A stretch of 64,000 nt of DNA. Origin: Cryptomeria japonica (taxonomy: Eukaryota > Streptophyta > Pinopsida > Cupressales > Cupressaceae). Below the pieces are notes generated by a model, which saw only the letters and a program-made list of their open reading frames with translations, was not told the origin of the DNA and did not search any database. Made by a program: the position numbers and the translations under genes. Shown here piece by piece: positions 1-11,700 of the stretch. The first letter of the stretch is position 1. The number at the start of each line of letters is the position of its first letter. The stretch covers positions 334,776,427 to 334,840,426 of the forward strand of contig NC_081414.1 of NCBI RefSeq assembly GCF_030272615.1, in the 5' to 3' direction.

Positions 1-1908
1 AATTTTTAAAATAATAATTTTTATGTCAGCTCTTGTTTCTTTCCTTGGATACAAATTGATTAGATTGAAAAAAATTCATTATTTTTATTGCTCTTATATC
101 TCCATACACTTTTTTCTACACTGCTTTTTCAAATGTAATGCATATTGCCATTTGGATTTATTTTCATGTGTAATTGTTCTTCATATTAAACTCGATCTGG
201 TTACATTAATTATGTGCACATGTTTTGAATGAAATAAAAGGGGACTGCCCCTAAAATACATTTATAGAGAAATTTGACAAAAAAAATTTGTTGCTATGCC
301 AATTAGACATGTATGTCTGCCTTTGAGCCAACGTTTGTTTTACGTCTGCTTGATTACTAATATGGATAAAATAAGATACAACAACCACTTTTGTATGCAT
401 TTTTTCCAAACATGAGAACATTCTGTAGTTTCGATCTCAACCTCCAGAAAAACAGAGCCTAAAATTATGACGAAATTTGGTTTGGATAAGGTAAAAAAAT
501 CGAAAATGCCTGGGGTTTCTTCACAATTTTTTGCTCAGTGCTTACAAAAGTTACTCTATTTCTAAATATAGACTGCCTGGAGTTTTGTGAATAGATTAAT
601 CAACAAAATTTTAACAAATTTTGAGAATTAGAAAACACTTTCACCGATATGATTCCAGAGGCTGTTTGGAAACCCCATCTTAAGCAGCAACAACAGTGCA
701 CAATTTAAAGAAACTTTATCAGACCTGGAGATTGCAGTAGTGTGTTCTCCTTGTTTTACAACTCTTTTGGAGGTACCTTCCATTAGTGGAGACAAATCAC
801 CTATCAATCCCCTTGCCCAGTGGGCTGGTAAAACTTCCAAGCTCTACAGATATTGGTTGCTCTATGACTCTAACTTGGGTCTTTCGGCATGATTATGCCC
901 TGTCCCAAGCACTTGACCATAACCTGATGGGGAGCATCATGTCAAAACTATAGATTCATTCAAATAAGTTAACATCAAACAGGGCAAAGCTGATCTCATA
1001 GAAGGATTGCCATGAATCAAGTTGTCTGGTTTCTACATTAAAAAAAACAATTTTTAGGCATACAGACAATTTTGTAGAATGGACATAAGGGGCACAGTCA
1101 GGAATGAGTTCAATGATGAAAAATAAAGCCCAAGCATGATTGATTCTTTTACGAAAAGTAAACCCAAACAAATTTACTGAATCTTAATCCTGCATTGTGC
1201 ATGCAAATATATCAAATGCAATTTAATTATTTATCATAATAATTGAGATCTGGAGTAGATGCAACTGTTTTTTACTATTGAGAAAATTAAATTGATATTT
1301 CAAATATGTCAAATCTAAAACTCAGTAATGGTCTGTATGGATAAAATGAGGGCCAGATGCATTTGAACACATCTTTTGGGACTCAAGGACTGCCAATTTT
1401 TGTTTGAACATTTTTTCAAATAAATGAAACCAAGCATTTAACCAAGTAAGGAAATGAATAAAGTTATATAAAAGAAATTAGGGCGTTGACCATGCTCACC
1501 CTGCACCTCGAATGAAGGGTTTGTCCCCTATCCTCGCCTCTCAAGCCTGCAAGAGGATAAGAGCCTGCAAGAGGATAAGAGCCTATAGAAAACACAAATT
1601 GATGGCCTGTTTACAACAGAAGCCTGATACACAATAGTGCAGGAAAATACAAATGTCCAATAGAATAATTACTGTGGAAGAAATATCTGTTGCAGCAGTT
1701 ACAAAAGCACATTAACCGAAAATTTTTACTAGAGAATAGAGGGAATGGCTTGCCAATTGCCATGTACGAGTACCTTGCTTGATACTCAATGGCCCCTCAA
1801 AACAATATGTAAAATGATTAATTAGAACATAGAATTTGATCATACACGAAATTTTATCCATTATTTAACAAACCTAAATATTACTCTGGTGAGCAAGATT
1901 TGAGCACG
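1..1908. other. Intergenic, no gene recognised
   Basis: AT-rich sequence with only short stop-bounded frames on either strand, none resembling a known family. The one clear local structure is a perfect 19-bp tandem duplication, GCCTGCAAGAGGATAAGAG, at 1545-1563 and 1564-1582. A 29-bp word at 1792-1820 recurs at 4915-4943, beyond the LTR element. Confidence 0.6.
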
Positions 1909-2872
1909 TGTGCCTAGGTTCTAAACGATCAAATCCTTATTTCTATCTGGTATTGTCACTGTCCAGACTGATTGCAAAATGTAAACTCAGAAATAAAAAT
2001 CTCAGTGTAAATAACATCAAGATTATTTGGGAATCAGATAACAATCATTTCACAGTTTCAGAAGGTTATCAAAATAGAACACATTACAACTTCAACTATC
2101 AGAAGTCTGTTTAAGCGCTATAATTCGATCATACAATAGATCATCTCAGACAATTTACAAGTTCCAGTCGGCAGATAAAACAATGTTTGTTCAGGATTAA
2201 TACCAACTGTGATTAGGCTCCAAGATCTCTGCTTCATATGGCAGTAGGTCGATTAAGATCACGCACCTCGGAAATGGTGCATTTGCAGAATTGCAATAGA
2301 GTGTGATACTACTAATTTATCTTCTTGTTCGCTCAGGTAGGATACCCGATTTGTCTCCTCTCTGTCCCCTGCTGATGATCTTAATGAAGATCGCCTTTCT
2401 ATGAGCTCCCTTCCTGGATACTTCAATAACAGAAACAGCAAGTCCAATAACAGTCACCTGGAGGGTGCTACATTGCTCAGTCTATTAGAGGAAATAACTA
2501 GCACCAAGTAGAACTGACCAGACGGGTAACGTCCTACCTGGAGATGCCACCTGAGGATTTCGTCCCAGACAGAAAGAGAAATCGTGCACAAGGCAATTCT
2601 GTAATTTCGTGATGATTTCAATTGAAATTGCCTTCTTCCTTTGTAGGCAATGGCCAAACAGGTTGGCCCCAGAAAAGGAATAAAATAGACCTCGCGAGTT
2701 GGCCTCAGCACAAATAATTATAATTAATATTTATTAAATATAATATTATTTATTTATTATATTATTTAAAAGCTTTTAATTAATAAAATTATATATTAAT
2801 TAATAGTGTCAAAAGGACACTATTTATTATTTTCAAAACATCAAACCGGGTCTTTCAATTGAAAAAATGACA
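1909..2872 (-). repeat. 3' LTR of the minus-strand LTR element
   Basis: About 964 bp. Read on minus it starts TGTCATTTTTTC and ends CACA. It aligns with 4010-4795 over most of its length, for example TCTATCTGGTATTGTCACTG. The AT-rich stretch at 2716-2810 has little counterpart in the other copy. Confidence 0.6.
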
Positions 2873-2892
2873 GTCCTCCCCTCCAAGATGTT
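2873..2892 (-). promoter_or_regulatory. Polypurine tract of the minus-strand LTR element
   Basis: The minus strand reads TTGGAGGGGAGGAC directly before the LTR start TGTCA. Position and base composition fit a plus-strand DNA priming site. Confidence 0.5.
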
Positions 2893-3995
2893 GCTTGTAC
2901 TCAAGCAAGATCTCCATACTCAAGGGGAACCATGAAAAGTCGAACACCATACAATGCCCGTCTAAGATAGACCAATCATAGCCACCAAAAGATGTCACCT
3001 CTAAGGTAATGATCCTCCAGAAATCACCCGGATCCCATAAGCAAGCATAGTCTTGTACTTGAATCAAGGAGTACAAATTCCCTATACTATGAGTTGTATC
3101 CCCTTCTTTAACATCATGATCACAAGTAATTCACTGTGACATAGGAAACAACAAATCTTAAGTGTTTTCATACTACCATAGACAAGATGCTCAACCTCTT
3201 TCCCAAAAAGAGAATTTATTGAGACATCCTTAACAACTTCAGTTTTGTGTTTTATCATTTCCTACTTAGGTCTGACCATAAAATTTTCCTCCAAAGCGCA
3301 TTCATTGATCAATGGTCCACCATTTGGTATTTCGAAGGATTGTCCATGATTTGGTGTATCCTCCTTCAGTTTGGCCTCTTCGCATCTGATAAGTGATATT
3401 TTTTCCATCTTCACTTACATCGATCTTTTGCTGACACATGCAGTCATTAGATACCAATAAAACATCTTCTTCCAACAAAGGATCTTGCATGTTGAATACT
3501 TGTTGTTTCTGCCCAACAATCTCCTCTGGAGTAATGTCTTGTGGCTGCTCTTGATACCTCCTCCTCCAATGCCCATTTCTTGTTTACATTTCATAACACT
3601 CAATGAAAGACATGTCATGTTGTATGGCTGCATTTAAGGCATTATATTCAACATGATACCTTGCCATTTCATCCTTCTACTGTGGTAGTATCAGTTGTTC
3701 TTCCCTAAAAGGGGCCTACCTCTTCTCTTTGCAAAACTTGGGCTCCGAATATCTTCTTGGGTGGGTTAATTGCAACCCTGCCATTAGCTGAGTTACTTCC
3801 TTCTGCAAAAGGCCGATTGAATCTACCAGCATTCCACTGTTGATTTATCTCCCTTAGGATGTGAGCTACCTATACCATAGAATCTCTCATAAAGGATTGA
3901 AATTCTCTAATTTCATTGACAACTGGTTGCATATTCACTTCGTCCATATCCATAAATCTACAATACAAAAATTCCCACAGGCTGGCAAGAACAAT
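2893..3995 (-). pseudogene. Gag-like remnant and 3' coding tail of the LTR element
   Basis: On the minus strand, just after the primer site, a broken frame starts with ATGGATATGGACGAAGTG (residues MDMDEV). It runs on with stops and frame changes through segments such as INPPKKIFGAQ, EMARYHVEYNALN and MQDPLLEEDVLL. A second fragment (3076-2855) ends just at the polypurine tract. The position is that of gag, but I cannot name the lineage, and no zinc knuckle, protease or polymerase motif is visible. It reads as a gag N-terminus joined by deletion to the 3' end of the coding region. Confidence 0.4.
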
Positions 3996-4009
3996 GGCTC
4001 TAATACCAA
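3996..4009 (-). promoter_or_regulatory. Primer-binding site (tRNA-Met type)
   Basis: The minus strand reads TTGGTATTAGAGCC immediately inside the LTR that ends TTACA. Plant tRNA-iMet sites read TGGTATCAGAGC, so there is one C-to-T change at the seventh base. Confidence 0.6.
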
Positions 4010-4795
4010 TGTAATAAGCCTGAGTTCTAAATGATCAAATCCTTATTTCTATCTGGTATTGTCACTGTCCAAACTGATTGCAAGATATAAACTCATAAAC
4101 AAAAGACTCACAGTGATAATAACATCAAGATTATTTGGGAATCGGATAACAATCCTTTCACAGTTACAGAAGGTTATCAACATAGAGCACATTACGACTA
4201 AAACTTCCACAAGTCTGTTTATGCACAATAATTGGATCATACAATAGATCATCTTAGACAGTAGACAACTTACAAGTTGCAATCGGCAGATAAAACAATG
4301 TCTGTTAAGGATTAATACTAATTGTGATTAGGCTCCAAGAACACTGCTGCGTATTGCTGGAGGTTGATTAAGATTATGCGACTTGGAAATGGCACATTTG
4401 CAGGATTGCCATCGACTGTGATAGTACCGATTGATCTTGTTGTTTGCTCAGGTAGCATACCTGATTTGTCTCCTCTCGGTCTCCTGCTAATAATCTTAAC
4501 GAAGTTCGCCTTTTTGTGAGCTCCCTTCCTAGATACTTTGAAGATGAAACAGGAAGTCCAATAATAGTCACCTAGAGGGTGCCACGCTGCTCTGACTGTT
4601 GGAGGAAATAACTAGAGTCAAGTTAGACGGGTATTGTTCTACCTGAAGATGCCACCTGAGTATTTCGTCACAGCAGAAAGAGAAATCCTGCATAAGGCAA
4701 TTCTGTAATTCCATGATGATTTCAATTGAAATTGCCTTTTTCCTTTATAGGCAATGGCCAAACAGGTTGGCCCCAGAAAAAGAATAAATTAGACC
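4010..4795 (-). repeat. 5' LTR of the minus-strand LTR element (truncated or diverged)
   Basis: The sequence matches 1909-2700 with scattered substitutions and loses clear similarity near 4795 (AGACCAGTACACC here, AGACCTCGCGAG in the other copy). The outer boundary and target duplication could not be found. Confidence 0.6.
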
Positions 4796-4800
4796 AGTAC

Positions 4801-6419
4801 ACCACAAAATTTATAATTAATTAATGTCTCACATAGAAAACACTCATAAAAGAAACAAAACTTCAGACCAAAAACCATCTTAATGTAAAAGCCCCGAGAC
4901 ATCAAAATTTATTAGCCCCTCAAAACAATATGTAAAATGATTACCCAACATATTGAAAGTTTATTTTCGACTAACACATAAATTTTACACACAAAGAACT
5001 CTTTATTCAAGCATATCAATGGATTACATTGTGCCTCTGATAGAGATCTTTCTGAAACTGTATACTCCTCACAGGTTGTATCAAACAACAATAAGCCTCT
5101 CTAGGTCATAGCCCCTTACTATAAATTATAATCATGCAACTAAATTTATTGCATGCACCTAAAAATAGGAGAGAATGAAACTCTCTCGACATGTATTGTC
5201 ATGTACATGTCATACATTACATGCACCGTAAGTTTTAACTGTCTAAAAAAAATGCAAACCAAGGAACTGCATGTTTCGACGGTGGAACTGCCTGTTCCCT
5301 CAAACTCATCGAAGCATCAGCTTCCAACAGTAATGAGGAGGTTATTTATAATACCAATTAAATGTGTTTTCAGTGCCTTCCACGGGCCAGATCAAACCAG
5401 TCACCTTGTGATATTTAGATGAATGCATAGTAGTTGTGACTTTCAGACAAAGAAATGATATATTTCTGATATATTTGCACACCAGTGATTTGATCTATGG
5501 CAGATATAGCTTCACTTTTCTACTTGAGAATTATTTGTTACAGTTTCTTTTACTTACAGAAATTCAAACTTAGCTTAAGTGTACCTTACAGATGCATTAC
5601 AATCATGCCAATGATAAAACAACTACACCAATTCATTTCTAGGTAAAATACCAGCTAAATTTTTCTTTTAAAGGAAACACACATTGCAGTGATTGCATAC
5701 ATGAAGGCAAGTGCTCCTATCAATTCATACAATTCAATAACACAGATTCCTTTATACATCCCAAGCCCTAGGAAATTTACTGTTTATTCAGGAAGGTGAT
5801 AACATAAGGATGACAATGAAATTACCTTTAAAAGATGTTACTCAGAAAGTACCCAAATTTTGCAATGAAATTTAATTACAACTAATTGAATATTATAGTT
5901 ACATAATTATCAACTTAGAGTTTAATTATAATCCAAGCTTTTTTTATAGGTGCTGAACCTTGCAAAGGTACATCCTAGCTCAATCTATTAATTAAATTCT
6001 GCTTTGACAAAAGGAGTAAAGGATGTTAATGGTCATTATCACAATGTCAAATGCTTTAAAATTTATTCTAGAAATTTTCTGTATTAATCCCAACCTCATT
6101 TAGTATTCATTGCCAGCATTTTAACATTTATCGAAGTGTTGATGTATTAAATGTACTGTGAAAACACTGTAACCGCTCGAGTTCATCTATGAAATTGACA
6201 ATTCAGTCATCTATGAAAGCTGCTGTGATTGAAACAAAAAAAAAACAGTAATATGTCCACTACAACTCGTAAATGATGCTAAGCCAAATGTATTAAAGGA
6301 GCAAAACTAACACAGCCCCAACCACTACAACCCTTCCGAAACCACCAGGTATTAATTAAGCCTGTAAATGATGCAAATCAAAACATATTGTAGGCGCCAA
6401 GCTAACATACGCACAACCA
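4801..6419. other. Intergenic, no gene recognised
   Basis: No family resemblance in any frame. The segment at 6270-6335 is echoed by 6363-6430 (TGTAAATGATGC, GCTAACA, ACAACCATTACA). This looks like an old roughly 95-bp tandem duplication that includes the last codons of the neighbouring minus-strand gene. Confidence 0.5.
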
Positions 6420-6743
6420 TTACAGTCTTTCCTGCATTAATAAAGACACTGCTCCAATATAACCAATGATGAAGCATACCGACGAGAATTTCAAAGTATG
6501 CTTGGCGAAATTGATAATTTGAACCCGATTCCTACTGTCAGGTCCAATTGCAAGCATAAATGCAACAATCAAGGAAGAAACGACGGCCACCGACTCACAG
6601 CTGAGATAGAGGCTGAATGTAATTGGGTGTTCGTCTGCATCTTTTATTGAGGTCATCAAGAGAAAGCCTCCAAAGGCTGCGGTCATTATGCCCCGAGCCA
6701 ATCTCCCCAACCTGTCAATATCACTCATGTCGCGCTCTGCCAT
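6420..6743 (-). CDS. Small predicted multi-pass membrane protein
   Basis: An intact 107-codon frame, ATG to TAA, in a region where nearly every other frame is broken. I do not recognise the family. The N-terminus is short and charged (MAERDMSDIDRLGRLARG). Hydrophobic segments follow at about residues 19-36, 43-66 and 85-104, separated by a polar loop containing GPDSRNR, so three membrane spans are likely. There is no signal peptide apart from the first span. The layout resembles the C-terminal membrane part of plant PGG-type proteins, but the PGG motif itself is absent, so I do not assign it. Upstream on minus there is an AT-rich CTATTTTAG element about 40 bp before the ATG, a possible weak TATA-like site. 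It may be a real small gene or a retained single exon. Both flanks are transposon DNA. Confidence 0.5.
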   Translation of the reverse strand: MAERDMSDIDRLGRLARGIMTAAFGGFLLMTSIKDADEHPITFSLYLSCESVAVVSSLIVAFMLAIGPDSRNRVQIINFAKHTLKFSSVCFIIGYIGAVSLLMQERL

Positions 6744-6970
6744 GTTTCAAAAATTGAAGTTAAACCCCCGCACAGCCCTAAAATAGGCTTTACTTTTCGT
6801 TTAGAGCTATAATGTTGGAATGCAATTTGGATCCAGGCCGAGGGCGCCTCCAGAAGATCAGCCACCTTCTAGAAGCCTCCAGCAATTATCTTGTAAAAAT
6901 TGGCGGGAAACAGACATTGGCTAAGCTATAAGGTACGCCATATTCCCACTAATTAGAAATTCTCACTGAT

Positions 6971-9715
6971 AAAATGTATACGGGCCCACCTCTTGTATCC
7001 AAGAAAATACACATGGGCATAAATTGCTCTCTTCTTTTGTATCCAACAAAATAGACTATATAGAGGATTTTTGTATTCTTGGCACAGATTTCAATGCAAT
7101 TCTTCTTAGCCAAGATAAACTAGGTGGTGTTCAAAGAAAGTTACAATTCCAAATTAATTTTGAAAAATTTGTGGCTAGCATGAATTTGAAAGAGATACAT
7201 ATCAAGAATGGAACACGCGCATAGAACAACTCGGGTTCACTAATCTAGGAGAAAAGTCGGAAAGATTTCTTTTTAGAGGTGACCTCAACAAATTTCTCTT
7301 TTTATTGGAGTTCAATATTATCTCATTTGTGGGGGTCCAATCATTTTTCCATTCAATTGACGAAGAGCCCCTCAAAATTTGAAAATATGTGGATGAAGGA
7401 TGACAATTTTTTGGCCTAATTGAAGGATGGTGGGTCTAAGATTTTTGATCTTGTGGCTAAACTAAATTTAATCAAGGAGCAACTAAAGGAGTGGAATAAG
7501 AGACATTTTAAGAACATTTTCAAAATAAAGGCAAAGATCGAGAACAACATATGGCTCCTTAATGAGGAGGTTGTTTTCTTAGGCATGGATAGAGATAGAT
7601 TTTTTATGGAGAAGACATTCATGGCTGAATACACAGATATCTTGGCTAAGGAGGAAATCTTTTGGCATCAAAATCAAGGGAGGTTTGGATGAACTCAAAG
7701 TTCTCTCATAATGCCACAAAAATCAGAAGAAATGTCAATAGAATTTCAAAGATTAAATTGTTTAATGGCGCCATTATTGAGGACTTGCATTTAATTGTCT
7801 CAAAGAGCGTGGCTTTTTTCTCTAACCTCCTTAACTTAGAGGATTCATATTTGGGGGCCCAACGACATGTGCTTGATATTATCCCTCATCTTGCTAGAGA
7901 AGAACATAATAGAAATTCTTACGACTCCTATTACAGAGGAAGACATTCGCATTACCTTGCATCAACTTCACTCGAATAAGGCTTCAAGGTCAAATGGCTT
8001 TCCAATGGGCTTTTTTCAAGTGTATTCCTAGATATGTAATGTTGATTAATGGAACTCCAAAAGGCTTCTTTGAAAGTTCTCAGGGTCTTCGACAAGGTGA
8101 TCCCTTGTATTTATAATTATGGAAGATACACTAGGTAGAGCAATTAAACAAGCATCATCTTCCAAAGCTCTTGAAGGTATTTAGATAATAAGCAATTTAC
8201 CATCTATCATGCATCACTAATTTGTTGACGATATCATGGTTTTCAGAACTAGTAAGAGAAAGGAAGCTAAGAAACTCAATAGGTTTTTAGCAATGTATTA
8301 TGCGACATCGAGACAGTTTGTGAATGACAACAAGTCAAAGATCTTCTTATTTTCCACAAGCATTAGAAAATAACAAGAGAGTATCAATGTTTTGAATCGA
8401 GAAATGTGCCCTCTTATGTACTTACTTGGGCCACCCTTTGGCCAAAGATTTGAGGACAAATAGATAGGATATTTGCATAGTGAAAATATCCACTAAGATA
8501 TTAGGGATGGAAGGGTGAAGGCTCTCAAGGGATGGGAGGGTAATGATGCTCAAGACAATTATCTATATCATTCCCATTTCTCTTTTGTCTTGCATTGCAC
8601 TTACAATCAATGCACAAACAAGATGACCTAGCATATATGAAGGTGTTTCTAGCAAGGATTGAAGAACAAAAAGAAGATCGCCCTTGTTGCATAAGACAAT
8701 GTATGCAAAGCAACAAGTGGTGTTGGTCTGAGGAAGCAACAATCCCTAAATGGAGCCCTTGGTGCAAAATTGGTTAGGAGAATGTTTGCCTAGCCCAATC
8801 TCAAATGGGTTGAGATACTATAACACAAGTATCTAGATAACAATGATCTAGATTGTATTTTCACTACAAAAACACTTCCTAAGGGATCTCAACTCTGGAA
8901 TTTTATGAGTATCTTCAAACCAATCGTATATGATTTTCTTACGTGAGATATTCATGACAAAAGAAAAGCATTATCTATGAAGACACTTGAAGAGGCTTTC
9001 CCATTATTGAAGATTTATTTGATTTTCCCAATGTGAAAATAATTCTCCAACAAAATTGGGGAACTTATGTTGAGGATTATACACACGTCAAGAGATTGAT
9101 GGAATTGGTGGTTGGACATGGAAAGACTTTGACCCTTTAGGAATTCCAAAGGACGAAAAATAGGCATTTAAAAATAATTATTAGTGAAAGATAACTTACT
9201 TTTAGAGAGGATCAAAACACAATTAGGTGGTATGGATCCAAAACTAGTCTTTACAATGCGAGAGATGGCTACAAGGTGATAGAAAGGTTCAATGAGAACA
9301 TTGAAATTCCTATCCATCTCTATTGGAATAAAAAAAAAATCCCATAGCCAAAGCCTTTACTTGGGCCAATTTGCATCAAAATATTCCAATGTTGGAAATA
9401 GTGGATCACCTCTCATTAGGTTGTCCTTTTTGTTAGGCTTGTTGGAAATGGTTCTGTGTAAATTAGAATGGGTCAATGCCCTTTCAAATGACATAGTGAC
9501 ACCATTCAAAGCCTAGCCTACTTTAAACAAATAAGGTAATCATTTTTTCCTATGCTTGATCATGACCTTTGTTTTTATATGGGAACTTTGGAAGGAGCAG
9601 AATAGGAGACTCTTTTGAGAAAAGGTTTTGAGCCTCCCCAACTTCCTTAACAAAATCAAGGTAGCTATGATAGAGATAACCAACAACTGAATTTTTCACT
9701 ATAATAAATGTAATA
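6971..9715 (+). pseudogene. LINE ORF2: endonuclease, reverse transcriptase, zf-RVT
   Basis: The first readable endonuclease part is NVYGPTSC, then ILGTDFNAIL (the DFN motif) near 7080-7110. The linker holds LKEWNKRHFKNIFKIK and KEEIFWHQ (7440-7670), then SKFSHNATKIRRNVNRI. Reverse transcriptase is shown by [16 protein letters not shown] (8069-8116) and the catalytic box FVDD at 8221-8232, where plant L1s usually have FADD. YLGPPFG follows near 8430, then ALVA-DNVC and GVGLRKQQSLNGALGAKLV near 8690-8780. A zf-RVT part contains DGYKVIERF and HLSLGCPFC (9265-9440), and the IWELWKEQNRRLF segment follows near 9575-9620. Frame changes and stops occur throughout. Functionally this was a target-primed reverse transcription protein. 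Confidence 0.75.
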
Positions 9716-9720
9716 TTAAC

Positions 9721-11124
9721 TGTAGCATTGTAAATTGTACACCCTTGCTAGGGTGATTCAATTCCACACTTGGTTTAGCACCTGCCTTAGTGTGTTTTGC
9801 ATCTTGAGTTTCTAATCTCCTTTAAACATTTAATTAATTAATTAAAATAAATCTAAATTCATATTTCATCACTACACACATTATAAATTTGGGCCATTAA
9901 CCCTAAGCGCACCCCTTTTCATTTTATTCTTTCAATAAGTCATTTAGTCATAAACCCTAATTATGTCCTATTTCGACCTTTAAGGCTCGATTTCGTATAT
10001 CAAAACATCTCGGAATCAGCTGTAACTTTAGTTTTCACTCTAATATCATCATATCTAATGGCCCTGAAAATTTGGTGAAAAGTTGGTCAGATCGAGTGCA
10101 CTGTGCACCTAGTCCTTGATATTTCCCGAAATTTTGGGAACATAATTCTATGATATTATAATGCTTAACCCCAAGAAATTGGCGGGAAATTCAAATCCTA
10201 GGTCGGCCTAAAAATGAAATTAAGATCTAGGGTTTCATACATAAGATCTCTCTTTCTTCATTTGAAGGGATTGGATCTAAGAGGAATTGAATCTAGGAAA
10301 ATGGAGCGATTACAAAGAACCTTCTATGTAGCGAAAGAGTAGATCTTTTAGAGTCTTTAACAACGTTCAACAACACTTATCAAGTATTCATCAAACATTC
10401 TTTCATCAATTAGGGGATTTTGAAGATATAGGAAAGCAATGGGAGATCACCGACTGAAGATTGGCTTGTACCTCTCCCTTGGGGTTGGGGGTTTGACTAA
10501 GGCAAAACCCCATATAGCCACCCAAAACCCTGTTTTCAGCTACAGGTGCAGATTCGGGATCCGAGTGTCATTGTGAATTTCAAGACCGATAGAGTGCACA
10601 GAGACAGTTCCAGGGCTCATATCTCAATAAAAACCTCTGGGACAGGGGCATGGCACCCTGGTCCTCCCATTTTCAGGCAAAATTTCACAAGACAACAAGT
10701 CAGAATCCTCAGATTCCAACTTGTCAAGTACAACTTCCAGTTTGTAGAATTAGGATAGGGGCATAGCACTCCTGTCCCAAACATTTTGGCTCAGATTTCT
10801 GGCACAGGTGCACCTCTAAATTTGTCTCTTAATCTGTACTTTTCAGCAGTATATCAGTTATTCTCAGTTTCTGCATTTCCAGATTAGGGTTCCTTGTGTA
10901 TACTTGTATTCGGGGGTTAAATCATTCAAATCTGCACTTTGCATCACTTCTTTCCCTCATTTGCAGCAAAGCAATAGAAACCCTAAGAGGTAATCTTTGA
11001 CTCTCTCTTCCTCACAAGAAGTTGCCAAAGTGTGTTACCTCCCTAGACTCTTTTGTATTCCACAGTGTGTACATGAGAGTGGGATTAGGACTTGTTTGCT
11101 TAGTCTCACTTTTTCCCCTACACA
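9721..11124 (+). repeat. Solo LTR inserted in the LINE
   Basis: The segment begins TGTAGCATTG and ends CCCCTACACA. It is flanked by TTAAC (9716-9720) and TTAAA (11125-11129), a 4/5 target duplication. Its start (TGTAGC), the GGGGTTTGACTAAGGCAAAA segment and a CATGGCACCCTGGTCC word all recur in the LTRs at 35771 and 42373, so it belongs to a related Ty3/gypsy family. No partner LTR or internal region is nearby, as expected after LTR-LTR recombination. LINE coding resumes on its right side. Confidence 0.7.
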
Positions 11125-11129
11125 TTAAA

Positions 11130-11700
11130 CTCTCCTTTAGGATAACCAAATGAGATTGAATTGGTTTGAATTGAAATCTCCCCTTATTGATGGGGTTGGT
11201 GGCATTGAGACCCAACAAACCATATAAAATGCTAAATGGCAACAACCACAATATGGGTGGAGTAAGTTTAACTCCTATGGAGCATCTAGGGGCAACCTTG
11301 GTCCATCGGGTGCTAGTTGTTACATTCATAATTGGAAAGGAGAAGTGGTGGCTCATCTTTCAAAGCCTTTTCCAATAGGAACATAATATGACAAAATTTC
11401 AAGCGTTGATTTAGGGGTTAAAATTGGCCTAAAAATTCAAGATTCCAAACCAGAGATTAAAGGTGACCCAACTATTCTTATCAATTCCCTTTGAAAGGGG
11501 CTACATTGAACTGGCAGCTCAACCCCTTGTTGGATGTAACTATTGAGCTTTTGAGAGGATTCTCTCCTACATGGTAAACCACATCTATGGGGAGGCAAAT
11601 GGGGACATTGATCATTTTGTGAACATAGTTGCAGATGAGATGAATGAAAAGATGGTATATGACAAATTGGGTGTAGGCAAGACATGACCCAACTCATTAT
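11130..11700 (+). pseudogene. LINE ORF2 RNase H domain, continued after the solo LTR
   Basis: Translation shows KWQQPQYGWSKFNSYGASRG and NLGPSGASCYIHNWKGEVVA (about 11235-11355), the start of a plant LINE RNase H domain. The usual first catalytic Asp is replaced (FNSYGAS where FDGAS is typical). Further on, IKGDPTILIN matches the usual EGDS-LVVNA region. The end of the domain, INHIYGEANGDID.F.NIVADE-like, carries the usual AD pair. Frame changes are present. It completes the domain order begun before the solo LTR. Confidence 0.7.

Larger units (their letters stand above)
1909..4800 (-). mobile_element. Decayed non-autonomous LTR retrotransposon
   Basis: Two direct copies of a long repeat (1909-2872 and 4010-about 4795) flank a 1.1-kb interior. 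Read on the minus strand, the 4010 copy is followed at once by TGGTATTAGAGCC, close to the plant initiator-tRNA-Met primer site. The other copy is preceded by a purine run, GGAGGGGAGGAC, as expected of a polypurine tract. These signals fix a minus-strand orientation with the 5' LTR at the right. No reverse transcriptase or integrase motifs are present, so this is a deletion derivative or LARD-type element. The right LTR lacks or has lost the AT-rich segment present in the left one. Superfamily is undecided. Confidence 0.65.
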
